From NCBI RefSeq assembly GCF_026213295.1, contig NC_079423.1, positions 689,814-753,813 of the forward strand: a stretch of DNA of 64,000 nt, in the 5' to 3' direction. Positions 42,133-53,823 of the stretch are shown here, piece by piece. The position numbers and the translations under genes are program-made. The stretch comes from Gadus chalcogrammus (Eukaryota > Chordata > Actinopteri > Gadiformes > Gadidae). The notes below the pieces were generated by a model that was not told the origin of the DNA, did not search any database, and worked only from the letters and a program-made list of their open reading frames with translations. Each line of letters begins with the position of its first letter. Position 1 is the stretch's first letter.

Positions 42133-44260
42133 CCTAATTATATATATTGCCTATATATATATATATAGGCTATATATATAATTAGGCTATAATTATATTA
42201 TTTAGCGTGTAATGAGACAATCTATAGCCAAATTGTCGAAGATGCCCGAGAATCTCCGGGGATATCAGCATGGGAAATCGGCGAATCAGACCAATGAACC
42301 TATAAAGAAAGACGTCATCTCAAGCGGGAGAGAACGTTTGCGGTGCTGGTTTGTGTCACGTAAGTACAGGGCTCTCAAGTCTCATGCATTCGGCGTGAGA
42401 CACACGCAATTCAACTAATGCACACGCTCGAACCTGGTCTCACGAAAATACGTGACACGTTATTTAATCTATTGAAACGTGATCAGGGACACGTAGGCCT
42501 ATTTTCAAAATTTTGTATTTCAATTGGAAGTAGGCTATTTGTCGTGTCACTAAGCATGACTTCCAAACTAAGGTTCTGTCCGGGAGCGTTCTCCCTAATG
42601 TCCCTTATGGAGCTCCGTACAGATCATTCATTTTTGAAAATTGTCTGTGATAACTAACAAATGACAGCTTTTGGCCACCCGTTTCTACTTAAAATTGTCT
42701 GTGATAACTAACAAATGACAGCTTTTGGCCACCCGTTTCTATTTTCACCTTTGATACTGAGAAATTGTGACAATACACGGATATATTAAATGCAGGTGCG
42801 CTGCTCTGTAGGCAAACCGCGAAGGAAAAAGGGTAGCTGCTTCATCTGTTCTTTTTAGAATTGTATGTCTTGATGTTTATTTTATCGAGCCATCTATTCT
42901 CTTGTTTTTGGCTATGTGAATGAACGTCTGCGTCGATGCCTCGATCGCAAGTCCAGTGTCGCGAGCGGACGTTGCCATGACATCTAGAAATCATACCGTA
43001 TTTAATGGGTTGTAGTGAGTGTAACATAATTCACCTACAGTATTTTGTTGTGTGTTGTTCTTTCAATTGTGTTAGGCATGTCGTTTACTGTCTTGGTGGT
43101 CGCGTCAAATGACGTAGGACGCGAATGTTCAAGAACCTTCCTACGTCATTTGACGCGATCGCCCGTTTCCCGGCAACAGACGATCGCGTCGTCTGCAACA
43201 GACGATCGCGTCGTCTGTTGCTATTCGATTAAACAATTAAATACAATACAAATATAAAGTAAAAACAAGTGTTATCTAGCGATCCGTTATCTGTATTATG
43301 TTATTTCGTCTTTTGGAAACATGAGCCGAATGTTTTTTGCAACCTGCCCGGCAACAGACGATTGCGTCGTTTGTTGCCAGGCAGGTTGTCAAGATGTAAA
43401 CAAATGATGACGTAGGCCGGTACAATTTTCGCCCCCGGTACAATTTTAACGTGACAGCTGCAGTGCGTGCATTAACTCCTGATGTAGCCCTACAGACACC
43501 TGCTAAGTAGTTCCAGTCAGTGTTTAGATTCTCTGCCCGAGCCCGACGCGGGCCGATATTTGCCACCACTATACTCGGGCCGGGCCTTTGATCGAGCGTT
43601 TTTATTTTTATTTTACCATTGGTTTATTGGCCTAATCTGAGGAGAAATCTATGCCATAAACAGAAATATTATAGGCCTTTATTGCACGGGTCTTCTCAAT
43701 GCCGTGGAACGCTCCTTTCACTTGCATGGGTAGTAGTCCGTTGACTTGTCTACCCCAGCGTCTTCCGTTGATAAGCGACGTCACCGTCTTTGCGGACAAA
43801 TTATTTCTCTGCTGATCAACACTACGAATGGCCAAAAGACTTGTATCCCCCCCCCCCCCCCCCCCCCTTAAATAAATACTATGGCAGAATTATTATTATT
43901 ATTATTCTCATTCAACTTGAACATACGTTTTTACAGTAGAGTGGTGGAGGGATGACGTATGTTGGCCAACCCGGAAGTGAGCGTCGCCCTGTATTCCCTC
44001 GACAAAAAGCCAACGGGTTCTGCCATTGGATTTTGCATTATTACAGAAATATTTGCATCTTTGAAGCACCTCCTCAAAAACTGAAAATAAATAAATACAT
44101 AAAAATAACCGTGCTCCAAAGAAGTCGAAATGTAAACCAATGCATTCTGAATTCAGATTCAGACTTTATTGTCATTGTGCAAACTTGTACAATGAAATTG
44201 GGGTGGTGCTCACTACCCATAGTGCAAAATAAAGCAGTGCAAAAATACAAACACAAACAA
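41761..44260. repeat. Tandem segmental duplication, copy B (about 2.50 kb)
   Basis: Second copy of 39272-41760. The junction shares AAC with both parental ends (AAAAACGGAGG at the left end, CAAACAACAGC at the right end), i.e. 3-bp microhomology. The LINE continues only from copy B, so B's right edge is the ancestral context. Confidence 0.95.
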
Positions 44261-45911
44261 CAGCAATAGGCACAATAAATATAAATATGCAGACATAACA
44301 TACAAGTGTCTTTTCTTTAAATAGATAAATATGGTAGAGGATTTCACATGTCCATTGGGGTGGGGGGGGGGGGGGTCAGGCGTTAAGCAGACGAATTGCC
44401 CAGGGGTAGAAGGTATTCCTCAGCCTGTTTGTCCGGCTCCCAAGGGACCTGTATCTCCTACCCGAAGGGAGGAGTTGGAAGAAGCCATGGCCGGGGTGTG
44501 ATGGGTCACTCATAATTATTTTTGCCCTATTCAGCCCCCGGGAGGTGGCAATGTTCTCCAGGGAAGGCAGGGGGCAGCCGATGATTTTTCCTGCTGTCTT
44601 AATAACCCCCTGAGGGTTTTCCAGTCTTTGGCTGTGCAGTTTGCGTACCACACCGTAATGCCATACACCAGTACACTTTCAACAGCAAAGTGGTAAAAGG
44701 TCTGCAGCAGCTTTGTCCCCACCTGGCATTTCCTCAGCAGTCTTAGAAAAAATAGCCTCTGCTGAGCTTTTCCGACCACCGCAACTGTGTTGGTGTGCCA
44801 GGTTAGGTCCTTACTGACCTGCATCCCCAGAAACTTGAAGGAGGACACCTTCTCCACGCAGACCCCGTCTATCTGGAGTGGGGTGAGGTCACCTCTCGTC
44901 CCGCTCCAGTCAAATATCATCTCCTTGGTTTTGCTGGCGTTCAGCAAAAGGTTATTAGCCAGGCTGTGAGCCTCTGGACTTCCTCCCTGTATGCTGTCTC
45001 GTCACCGTTGGAGATGAGACCCATCACTGTAGTGTCATCCGCAAATTTGACGATGACATTGGAGTGATGGGCGGGGACGCAGTCATGCGTGTAAAGAGAA
45101 TACAGGAAGGGGCTCAGCACACAGCCCTGAGGGGAGCCCGTGCTGAGTGTCAGGGTGGAAGATGTTTGTATCCCCATCCTCACTGTCTGTGGACGGTCCG
45201 TCAGGAAGCTGTAAATCCATTTACAGGTAGGGGCAGGGAAATCCAGGTCAGTCAGCTTCCTGATGAGAATGTTCGGCAAGATTGTGTTAAACGCCGAACT
45301 AAAGTCAACAAAAAGCATCCTGACATAATTCCCCTGTTTTTCCAGGTGACTTGCTGCAGTGTGGTGGACAGTGGCGATTGCATCAGCTGTCGACCTGTTT
45401 GCTTTATAAGCAAACTGATGCTGGTCAAAGTTTTGAGGGATGCAGGACTTAAGGTGGGGGAGGACGAGCTTCTCGAAGCACTTCATGACGACAGATGTTA
45501 GTGCCACTGGTCTATAGTCATTTAGGCTGCCTATGGTGGATTTCTTTGCAACTGGGACAATGGTGGCTGCTTTGAGGCAGGGTGGGACCATAGCCTGTTC
45601 CAGAGAGGTGTTGAATATCCTTGTTAGGACCCCTGACAGTTGGTCCGCGCAGGCCTTCAGTACTTTTCCCAGTACTCCGTCTGGTCCTGCTGCCTTGTGT
45701 GGGTTTACGGCCTTCAGGACTCTTCTCACCTGATGTTCCTGCAGCTCAAGCTGGTGGGTGCTCAGGGGCTGGGAGGACAGAGGAGGAGGAGGAGCAGGAG
45801 CAAGGTGGGGTTTTTGAACTTCAAGACGGGTGAAAAAGTTATTCAGCTCTTCGACCAGCGAAGTGTCAGCAGTTACTGCATCCGATGGGGTGCCCTTGTA
45901 GTTCGTCAGGT
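44157..45911 (-). pseudogene. CR1/Rex1-like LINE: reverse transcriptase, 5' end lost at an assembly gap
   Basis: Minus-strand reverse transcriptase, largely open. Blocks in order: HKAAGPDGVLGKVLKACADQ, LNDYRPVALTSVVMKCFEK, QFAYKANRSTADAIATVHH, MLFVDFSSAFNTILPN, TGSPQGCVLSPFLYSLYTHD, then FADDTTVMG with the catalytic ADD near 45030. The thumb and C-terminus follow in 44947-44376 with a frame change around 44940 (SKTKEMIFD, KFLGMQVSKDLTWH, YGITVWY). The 3' UTR and tail reach 44157, where copies of CTGAAT end the element. The endonuclease would lie in or beyond the N run. Confidence 0.85.
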
Positions 45912-46011
45912 NNNNNNNNNNNNNNNNNNNNNNNNNNNNNNNNNNNNNNNNNNNNNNNNNNNNNNNNNNNNNNNNNNNNNNNNNNNNNNNNNNNNNNNNN
46001 NNNNNNNNNNN
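45912..46011. other. Assembly gap of 100 N
   Basis: Exactly 100 N, the usual placeholder for a gap of unknown size. A LINE lies on one side and a gypsy fragment in the opposite orientation on the other, so order and distance across it are not assured. Confidence 0.99.
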
Positions 46012-46536
46012 CCCCCAGCAGGTTTGTCTCGGCAAAGCAGGAGACGACGCAGCTCATGGGAATGCAGATGCCCTTTCCAGAAGGGAGGCTCTGGGGAACT
46101 GGACCTCCCCTCCCTCCCGGTCAGAGCTGAGTGGGAGGGTGTGTGGCAGACAGCAGGGAGGAGTGAGGGGACTGTTATATCTGGCAACCTGCTGGCTCCA
46201 CCCCCAAGCCTTACAGAGACTACCTCCCTTTAACGATGCAGGCCTGAGGAACATTAAGCAGTAGTGCTTGGGGTTAAAGGGGAGAGCAGACTACCACAAG
46301 GGAGAGCTAGGGCTAGTAAACTACAGACCGCATCTTATGGGAGTACCGTATGGCCGCCGAGAGAGATCGCTGGAGAGTGAATTGGACTAATTACGGAGTG
46401 TGCTCTAAAGGGGGTGGAGTACCCTTTTCCCACCCTGGTTGTAGATACCCGTACAATACATCACCTGGACTTTGGAACTGCTCTGTGTTGTGCGGTTTTA
46501 TTGTTCAACTTGCTGGCATGAAAACCCCATACCCTG

Positions 46537-46541
<5 letters not shown>
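46012..46541 (+). pseudogene. Ty3/gypsy Pol fragment (end of RNase H) and downstream sequence
   Basis: Just after the gap the frame HGNADALSRRE is the RNase H terminus typical of Ty3/gypsy Pol, followed by a degenerate stretch. The rest, to 46541, contains no recognisable integrase and may be LTR or untranslated sequence. Confidence 0.6.

Positions 46542-46583
<42 letters not shown>
46542..46583. repeat. (TA)n microsatellite
   Basis: About 40 bp of alternating TA. Confidence 0.97.
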
Positions 46584-46587
<4 letters not shown>

Positions 46588-47799
46588 GAAAATAATATCC
46601 ACAAAACTTATCCTACTGCTGTGAAATGTTCCTTAGAAGAATAAAAAATTAATAAAACGTATTTCCATGGGCTGAATTTGAAAGGACATAGTTGCAATAA
46701 AAAAAAAGAAATTACTTTGATGGTCATCTCGAAACAATGTTATAGATAGAATACTGTTTGAAATGCGGAAAAAGACGACAGCATGGGCGCACCATGTTAC
46801 ATTCTGGCATTATAATCACTTAACGCTTGACACACTCAATTAAAGTTGACATATTATACCAAGTGTGAGTGTGATTAGCCGTTACAAGCCGTTTTGAAAA
46901 TCGACCTTCCGAAATCACAAGTGGCCGTGTTACCTAGATGTATGACAGATCGATGAGCAACTATGTCCTCTTTAAAATAGTAATCGACACTGTCACACAG
47001 AAACTTCACACGGGATGCTTGCTGGTACAACAGGCTTAAACATCTGTTACACACTTGATCATCGACCAATGTAATATGTGCACAAATTTATTTAGAATAC
47101 TGGAATGTGATTTTGATTCAATATGTTGGATGCACATGCTAGATGGCTCCACAGACCTAACCTTAACAGATTATAGATCTTGACATCTAACAATGACACT
47201 ATTTAAAGCTGCTGTAGGTCAATTGACATTTGACAGCGGTAGAGGGAGAAGGCAGAAAAGAGGATTCTAAAACAAATCAAGCAAAAATAAGTGCCCTCCC
47301 TCTCTGCTCCCTCCCTCCCATTGGTTCTTCGCCATTCCAAAGTGTTGCATTACATACTTGTGATTGAGGGGCAAAAAGGAATCCCCAAGACAAATCACAG
47401 AAGAGATGCTCTGATTGGTCAGAATTTAGCCAGGAGCAGCTTAAAATCTAAATCGGCTCAGACAGAGTATCTAGAAACAGATACTATCACAGAAATGTTT
47501 TTTTTTTACAGCTGACGGATGGCAATGCCAATTCCAACCACAAAACCCATGGCATGGCTATATTATACACAGACCAAAAAAAAAAATCTAAATCGCTAGG
47601 TTTAATTGAGACAGGTGTGATGACTTCGACCAGAGAGCCAACAATGTTGACTGTTTGCACGCTGCATCCCTGGAAGATAATCTTGTCCTAGATATATCCT
47701 GTTCCTTACAGAAACTGCTGTCAATGTGGTGGAATCCTAATGGAACAATTAACACAGTGTCTATCCGCTACAACTTGATCATGTTAGAGAGAGAGAGAG

Positions 47800-47889
<90 letters not shown>

Positions 47890-48553
47890 ATTGACATTTA
47901 CCTGAAGGCTTTTTAGGACTTTTAACATTTCAGAAAGATGAGGACATTGGTCCTATCATTTTTTTCATATTTTGTTTCGTCTAGCTTCCAAGCGTTTTCC
48001 TGTCTGTCTCTGGCATTAAGGGAAGTCAAACCAGAGATACAGCAAGCACACCGATGCCGGTCATTTCAGCGATAGATCAATTTCTGAATAGTTCAACCTC
48101 CCGAACACGAGCAATTATTTTATTTATCATACAAAATTTGATTTCCACTAGCGAAAAATTACGAATAAACGTAACAAATGTATGAGAAAGAACCGGTTAA
48201 TACCCACGACAAGCCTCCACGGCTATTATGATTATTTTCACAACGCCCCTTTTCCTCAGTGGCCTAACGCTGGGATTCTACAACATGATCGTCCCCAAGG
48301 AAACACCAGGAGAAGGACATGCGTGTATAAATGCATTTAATAATTTAAGCACTGATTTCATACCACATGGAATTTAATGTATCACAGAAGCCCGAACCTA
48401 AACAAAACAAAAATCCTATGTTGACCATGCAATGCGCCTTTTCAGTCCCAAAGCCTAGGCTAATTACTGTACACTTGTATGGTGATTAAAGCATTAGAGG
48501 CTCACACGAGACTGGGAAGGGAAATAAATGATAAAAGAGCATCTTATACCAAC
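46584..48553. other. Low-complexity and unique sequence without a recognised gene
   Basis: Holds a GCTGCTGTAGGTC-type fish repeat near 47210, a long (GA)n tract at 47788-47886 and AT-rich sequence. The 46875-47069 minus frame has no recognisable domain. Confidence 0.55.
47788..47886. repeat. (GA)n microsatellite
   Basis: About 100 bp of nearly uninterrupted GA with one GC interruption near 47801. The frame through it (RERERER) is an artefact. Confidence 0.97.
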
Positions 48554-48611
48554 CTGCAATTTCCTTGCTCAGACTGACGAAACAAGAGCCAGTGATGTCT
48601 TCAGAAGCCAT
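48554..48611 (-). CDS. Candidate first coding exon (possibly of the CARMIL-like gene)
   Basis: On the minus strand an ATG at 48611 opens MASEDITGSCFVSLSKEIA and reaches a GTTGGT donor at 48553. The length and the ISC/SC-L-EI pattern resemble the short N-terminus of CARMIL proteins, and the orientation fits the exons at 27.8-38.0 kb. Against this, none of the PH-like or first LRR exons is visible in between; the 100-N gap and TE insertions lie there. It may be the start of another gene or chance. Confidence 0.35.
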
Positions 48612-49139
48612 GCCTATCACAGCCCCCTTTCCCCCTCTCTCTTATTGAAGAACCCAAACGGATCGTCTCTCCCCCTCGTTCCACTAGCAGAGCGTCAGCC
48701 GACCTCGCTTCCTGAAAGAAACCGTAAGGACACGAGCCCGGAGAACGGGGAGAGGAGGAGAGTGGAGAGAGAGAGAGCGAGAGAGAGAGAGGGAACGACA
48801 CGATTTCTTTATCTTCTGGCTCATTGATCTGACTTAACATTAGAGGAAATATTGTATATTTATTTAGTGATATGCATGGCACTATTTGTGCTGTTATGGT
48901 TATTGAAAATTACACTAAATTATTAATTATCTTCTACACTAGCTTCTACTGTCTGAAATGGTCATATGAAAGAGGGAACAAATATTTCCATCAAATCTGC
49001 ATACATTCCACATACGTGTATCACTATAAATCTCACTTACCTCTTGCACTTTCATCCTCCTGACTGAGGTCAGGGCTTGGGCTTTCTGTCGTAATAATAT
49101 TATACATACCCTAAGCAGTGATATTTTGCACAATTAATA

Positions 49140-49690
49140 GTTCTAAAGTTTGGTAGTAGGGTAGGGGTTTCTGTAATAATGTTCATGCTACATGCCACCT
49201 AGGTGCCTTTTATTGGGCTCCTCCATAACTCATTTGGGTCAGGTGAGGCTGCTTAAACCAGCCATCACCCACACACACTACACAGTTTCCTATTAGGGTC
49301 ATGCCTCAGGGTTTATTCATTTTGGGCCAATATCCATTGTTTCTAAAAACCTCCAGCGTCCCATGGACGGGGCCTTAGTGTCAGGATTTTTGGTTCTATT
49401 TTTTGGAATTGGAGTGAGGGTTTACTAGTAGGGTCTGAGGGTAGAGGTTCCTATGGGTTGGGTTTCGTATTATGGTAAAGTTTCTGGTTTTAGAGTTGGG
49501 TATAGTGCAAGGATTTCTTATTATGGTTACGGATTTAGTTGTCGGGTTTCATATTAGCGTTAGGCTTCCTAATGGTTTGGTTTAAGGATTTACGGTACAG
49601 GTTTTGTATGGGCTGTGTTCTAGGGTTTGGTTTTTGGTTCTAGGGATAGGGTAAGGGGTTCCCATGGGTTGGCTTTTAGTGTTAAAGCTC
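49140..49690. repeat. Degenerate GGGTTT-rich minisatellite-like region
   Basis: Loosely spaced GGTTTC, TTAGGGT and GGGTTTGGTT words recur roughly every 20-25 bp (for example at 49156, 49300, 49425, 49460 and 49610). It looks like a decayed GGGTTT-type tandem array, not a real telomere repeat. Confidence 0.5.
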
Positions 49691-50029
49691 ATCAAGAGGA
49701 AGGAGAGGTAGTTCTTAAAATCTCCCTCTCTTTAATAGCATGTGGAAATAGTAGTTGGAGCTCCCCCACAACATCACATGCCATCATAATTGTATTTTTC
49801 TTCTCCGTCTTGGTATATAATTAAAGACAGCTGGTGGACAAAAGGGATGATTCAAATTTACACGATATTCCATCTTCATAACAAAACTATGGATTCATTG
49901 AGTTACCAATTTGTGTATTTATTGAGAATCGAGTAGAGATAGGCAACGATCATCGAATAGTTGAATAGTCGTCTGGACGTAGAAAATAACACGGCTCTTC
50001 TCAATGCTGTTGAACGCTCCTGTCACGAC

Positions 50030-51293
50030 TCAGAATGGGAATCAAAAAACCTCAGACCCATCAACGAGTCTGGGGGGTGGTGGGGGTTTGGGGTCGGGGT
50101 TGGGACCCAGACGCCTACACCGGAAGGGCTTGACAAAGGACACATGGAAGGTGGGGTGGATGCGGCGGAGGGCAGGATGGAGGTTCAAGCGAACCGCAGA
50201 GGGATTGACAACCCTGGAGATGGTGTAGGAGCCGATGAAGCATGGATTCAATTTAGGGGAAGTAACCTTTAGAGGAAGGTCACACGTGGAAAGCCATACC
50301 CGCTGCCCCTGGGTGTAGTGGGGGGCCCTGATGCGGCGACGGTCTGCCTGACTCTTCGTTCTGTTCTGTGAGCGAAGAATGGCGGCCCGGGTCTGCCTCC
50401 ACGTTCTGCGACAGCGTCGGATGAATGTCTGTGCTGAAGAAACCCCAACCTCCTCCTCCTAGGCCGGGAACAATGGAGGTTGGTAGCCGAGGCAGCACTG
50501 GAACGGTGATAGACCAGTTGAAGCAGATGGCAAGGAGTTCATGGAGTACTCCACCCATGTCAGCTGAAGGCTCCAGGCTGTAGGGTCCTGTGACGTCAGG
50601 CACCGCAACGCTGTCTCCATCTGCTGGTTGGCTTGCTCCGACTTGCCATTTGACTTAGGATGAAAATCTGAGGAAAGACCAACTTTAGCACCGAGAAGGT
50701 TGCAAAAAGCACGCCAAAAATTAGAGGTTAACTGGGGACCTCTGTCTGAAACCACATCCACTGGGAGCCCGTGTAGCCTGAAGACATGCTGCACGAGTAA
50801 GTCCGCTGTCTCTTTGGCAGAGGGTAACTTGGGTAAGGGGACCAAGTGCACGGATTTGGAAAACGGTCAACAATAGTGAGGATTGTTGTGTTACCGTGAG
50901 AAGGTAGCAAACCAGTGACAAAGTCCAGGACAATGTGGGACCAGGGTCTCCTGGGTACTGGTAGAGATTGCAGTAAGCCGGCAGGTGGTTGGTTTGATGG
51001 TATATTCCGGGCAAATACAGAACAGGCCTCAACAAACTCACGCACACTCCCCTCCATAGCAGGCCACCAGAAGCGTTGCTTGATTAACGCAGTGGTACGT
51101 CTGACACCCGGGTGACAGGCCAGCTTGGATGAGTGACCCCATTGCAGGACCTGGGGGCGGACGGATTGTGGTACAAAAAGACAGTTAGGAGGGCAAGCAC
51201 TGGGGCCGGACTCACCGGACAGGGCTGTGCGGACAATGGTCTCAATATCCCATCTAGCAGCTCCTATGAGGCACTGTGGAGACAGGACGGTGC
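50030..51293 (-). pseudogene. Ty3/gypsy Pol: integrase and C-terminal domain
   Basis: Minus strand. From 51260 down: an HHCC-type zinc region (CPPNCLFVPQSV, WGHSSKLACHPGV, RRTTALIKQRFWWPAM), then the catalytic core (RPWSHIVLDFVTGLLPS, then [17 protein letters not shown] and [18 protein letters not shown]). A chromodomain-side tail follows (LNPCFIGSYTISRVVN, HPTFHVSFVKPFRCRR). Several frameshifts near 50850 and 50460 break it. LTRs are not recognised. At its 3' side it abuts a repeat also found at 41178. Confidence 0.85.
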
Positions 51294-51653
51294 TTGTTAT
51301 TTGTTATTTATTCAATTAATTTTCCATTACTTCAGGGACCCTGCACATTTGGCACATTTATATTTATACTTATATTTATATTATACCTCATATTTCATCA
51401 TATTTATTTATTTACTTAACACACAAGTCACCTACAAACGGACAATTACATGTATATAGTATGTTTATTTTATCTTATCTTTATTTTATCTCATTCAAAT
51501 AGTTTTGTACTATAATTTTATTTTAAATTAGTAAATTTATTGTATATATACTGTTTTTCGCACTTCTCCTTTCCCACTGTACTGCTGGTCACCTGTGAAT
51601 TCCTCCCAAGGGGGATTAATAAAGGGGGATAAAAATGATCTTATCTTATTTTA
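51294..51653 (+). mobile_element. LINE 3'-end insertion in the gypsy Pol
   Basis: A 360-bp insert flanked by GGTGC on both sides (51289-51293 and 51654-51658). It ends in ATAAAAATGATCTTATCTTA, a short repeated tail as in CR1/Rex1-type LINEs. No reverse transcriptase is included. Confidence 0.7.
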
Positions 51654-51905
51654 GGTGCAGGAGCAGGATCTGAATCTGGGAACTGACAAGACAGGGCATC
51701 CGGTTTACCATTCTTGGACCCTGGTCGGTAGGACAGACAAATGTTAAAACGGGAGGAGGCCAAAATCTTGCAAGCGAGCCACTGGGTGAGGTGCAACGAG
51801 ATGGAGCACTTTCTGAGTCATTTCCTGTATGGCTGGAGCCACAGGTTGAAGCGTAAATGCGTCCTTTGAGACCCCCTTTGATATATAAGAGACCCCAAGG
51901 TACAG
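51654..51905 (-). pseudogene. Ty3/gypsy Pol: RNase H end
   Basis: The minus strand encodes SYRPGSKNGKPDALSCQ and FPDSDPAPAP, the RNase H terminus that precedes the integrase, in the same orientation as the 50.0-51.3 kb fragment. It is separated from that fragment only by the LINE tail. Confidence 0.7.
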
Positions 51906-52570
51906 CTTACTTAAATGTTGTCGACCCAGTCACCTATTGCATCACTTCCTTAAGTTTAGGGCTTCGGCCTCCTAATTGATCATTGTAGTATAATTGAATG
52001 CCCTCTTTCATATATATGATATCTCCACCACTGGGACGTGGCAACAATTCTCCAAATCCATATGGGGAGGGGGGGGTGATGCTTGTGGACAGTAGGGTTG
52101 TACACCAGACATAAAGGAGAAGGAATGACCTCATAAATATTTATTTAATAAATTGTTTCAAATAACCCTGCCTCGTTAAATCAATGAGCTTGGTGTTTTG
52201 CTTTCAAAAATAGGTTATAGAAGAAGTCTAAACTGCAGAAAATAAAAACATCCAAGCTGCCTTTTAAGGATACCTTGGAATATCTGTCTATTTTCTAACC
52301 ATCAGACCCAAGTTTACGACAAAAACACCACAATTGACGGCAGCTCCTTTGCCGCGTGGTTTTTAGAACCATTTAAGTATTAGAGGGGGCGGTCGATAGC
52401 AACCACCATAGCAACCATGACGGTCAAGTGACTGGATGCAGCCCCGTTGAAAAAAATAGAATACCACCCTACACACTCAGGAGATTAATTATATTAATTT
52501 ATTATGAACATGAAGTCTTTATTTGCATGGGTTTACATTTCGTTCTGTGTAGCATGGAAAAATCTGAGAA
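51906..52570. other. Repeat-derived sequence, no gene
   Basis: A short G-run lies near 52065. TTTACATTTCGTTCT is present at 52530 and again at 52588, at the edge of the inverted repeat relative. Confidence 0.5.
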
Positions 52571-53823
52571 ACACTCCCATTCAGAATGCATTGGTTTACA
52601 TTTCGTTCTTTGGAGCACGGATATTTTTATTTATTTATTTATTTTCAGTTTTTGAGGAGGTGCTTCAAAGATGCAAATTTTTCTGCAATATTCCAAAATC
52701 CAATGGCAAAACCCGTTGGCTTTTTGTCGCGGGAATCCAGGGCAACGCTCACTTCCGGGTTAGCCAACATACGTCATCCCTCCGCCACTCTACTGTAAAA
52801 ACACATGTTCAAGTTGAATGAGAATAATAATAATAATAATTCTGCCATAGTATTTATTCAAGGGGGGGGGGGGATACAAGTCTTTTGGCCATTCGTAGTG
52901 TTGATCAGCAGAGAAATAATTTGTCCGCAAAGACGGTGACGTCGCTTATCAACGGAAGACGCTGGGGTAGACAAGTCACCGGACTACTACCCATGCAAGT
53001 GAACGGAGCGTTCCACGGCAGTGAGACGACCCGTGTAATAAAGGCCTATAATATTTCTGTTTATGGCATAGATTTCTCCTCAGATTAGGCCAATAAACCA
53101 ATGATAAAATAAAAATAAAAACGCTCGATCAAAGGCCCGGCCCGAGTATAGTGGTGGGAAATATCGGCCCGACCCGGCCCGCGTCGGGCTCGGGCTCGGG
53201 CAGAGAATCTAAACACTGACTGGAACTACTAAGCAGGTGTCTGTAGGGCTATATCAGGAGTTAATGCACGCACTGCAGCCAATCAGAATACGAGTATTCA
53301 CCCAGACCGTGGTCTAAACAGTATTATTCACGTCACAAGTTATAATCAACCCCTACACATCAATATTAATGATAACCCATTAAATACGGTATGATTTCTA
53401 GATCTCATGGCAACGTCCGCTCGCGACACTGGACTTGCGAGGCATCGACGCGGACGTTCATTCACATAGCCAAAAACAAGAGAATAGATGGCTAGATAAA
53501 ATAAACATCAAGACATACAATTCTAAAAAGAACAGATGAAGCAGCTACCCTTTTTTCCTTCGCGGTTTGCCTACAGAGCAGCGCACCTGCATTTAATATA
53601 TCCGTGTATTGTCACAATTTCTCAGTATCAAAGGTGAAAGTAGAAACGGGTGGCCAAAAGCTGTCATATTGTTAGTTATCACAGACAATTTTAAGTAGAA
53701 ACGGGTGGCCAAAAGCTGTCACTTGTTAGTTATCACACGCATGCTCCTGTTTTGTTTTTCTCGTTCGCACGCCGAAATATTCACTCGCAAATGCGAGTGA
53801 AATGGGCGCACTGTAGAGCCCTG
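52571..53823 (-). repeat. Diverged inverted copy of the duplicated unit
   Basis: The reverse complement matches 40140-41645 in several blocks: TGTAAACCAATGCATTCTGA, CCTCAAAAACTGAAAATAAA, the poly-C tract (here G at 52862), CCATTGGTTTATTGGCCTAA and TTTTGGCCACCCGTTTCTA. The hairpin-rich segment of copies A and B is replaced by about 110 bp of other sequence (53280-53390). It ends in GTAGAGCCCTG, the inverse of a CAGGGCTCT hAT-like terminus, suggesting an ancient transposon as source. Confidence 0.85.

Noticed and set aside
46875..47069. Minus frame with several cysteines as a small gene
   Set aside because: No splice, homology or conserved pattern. The length is within chance expectation for this composition.
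47655..47894. Open frame rich in Arg-Glu (RERERE)
   Set aside because: It is a translation of the (GA)n microsatellite; the same applies to the GA frames at 39367 and 41856.
49140..49690. Interstitial telomere repeat (TTAGGG)
   Set aside because: TTAGGG words are isolated and irregular. The region looks like a decayed GGGTTT-rich minisatellite.
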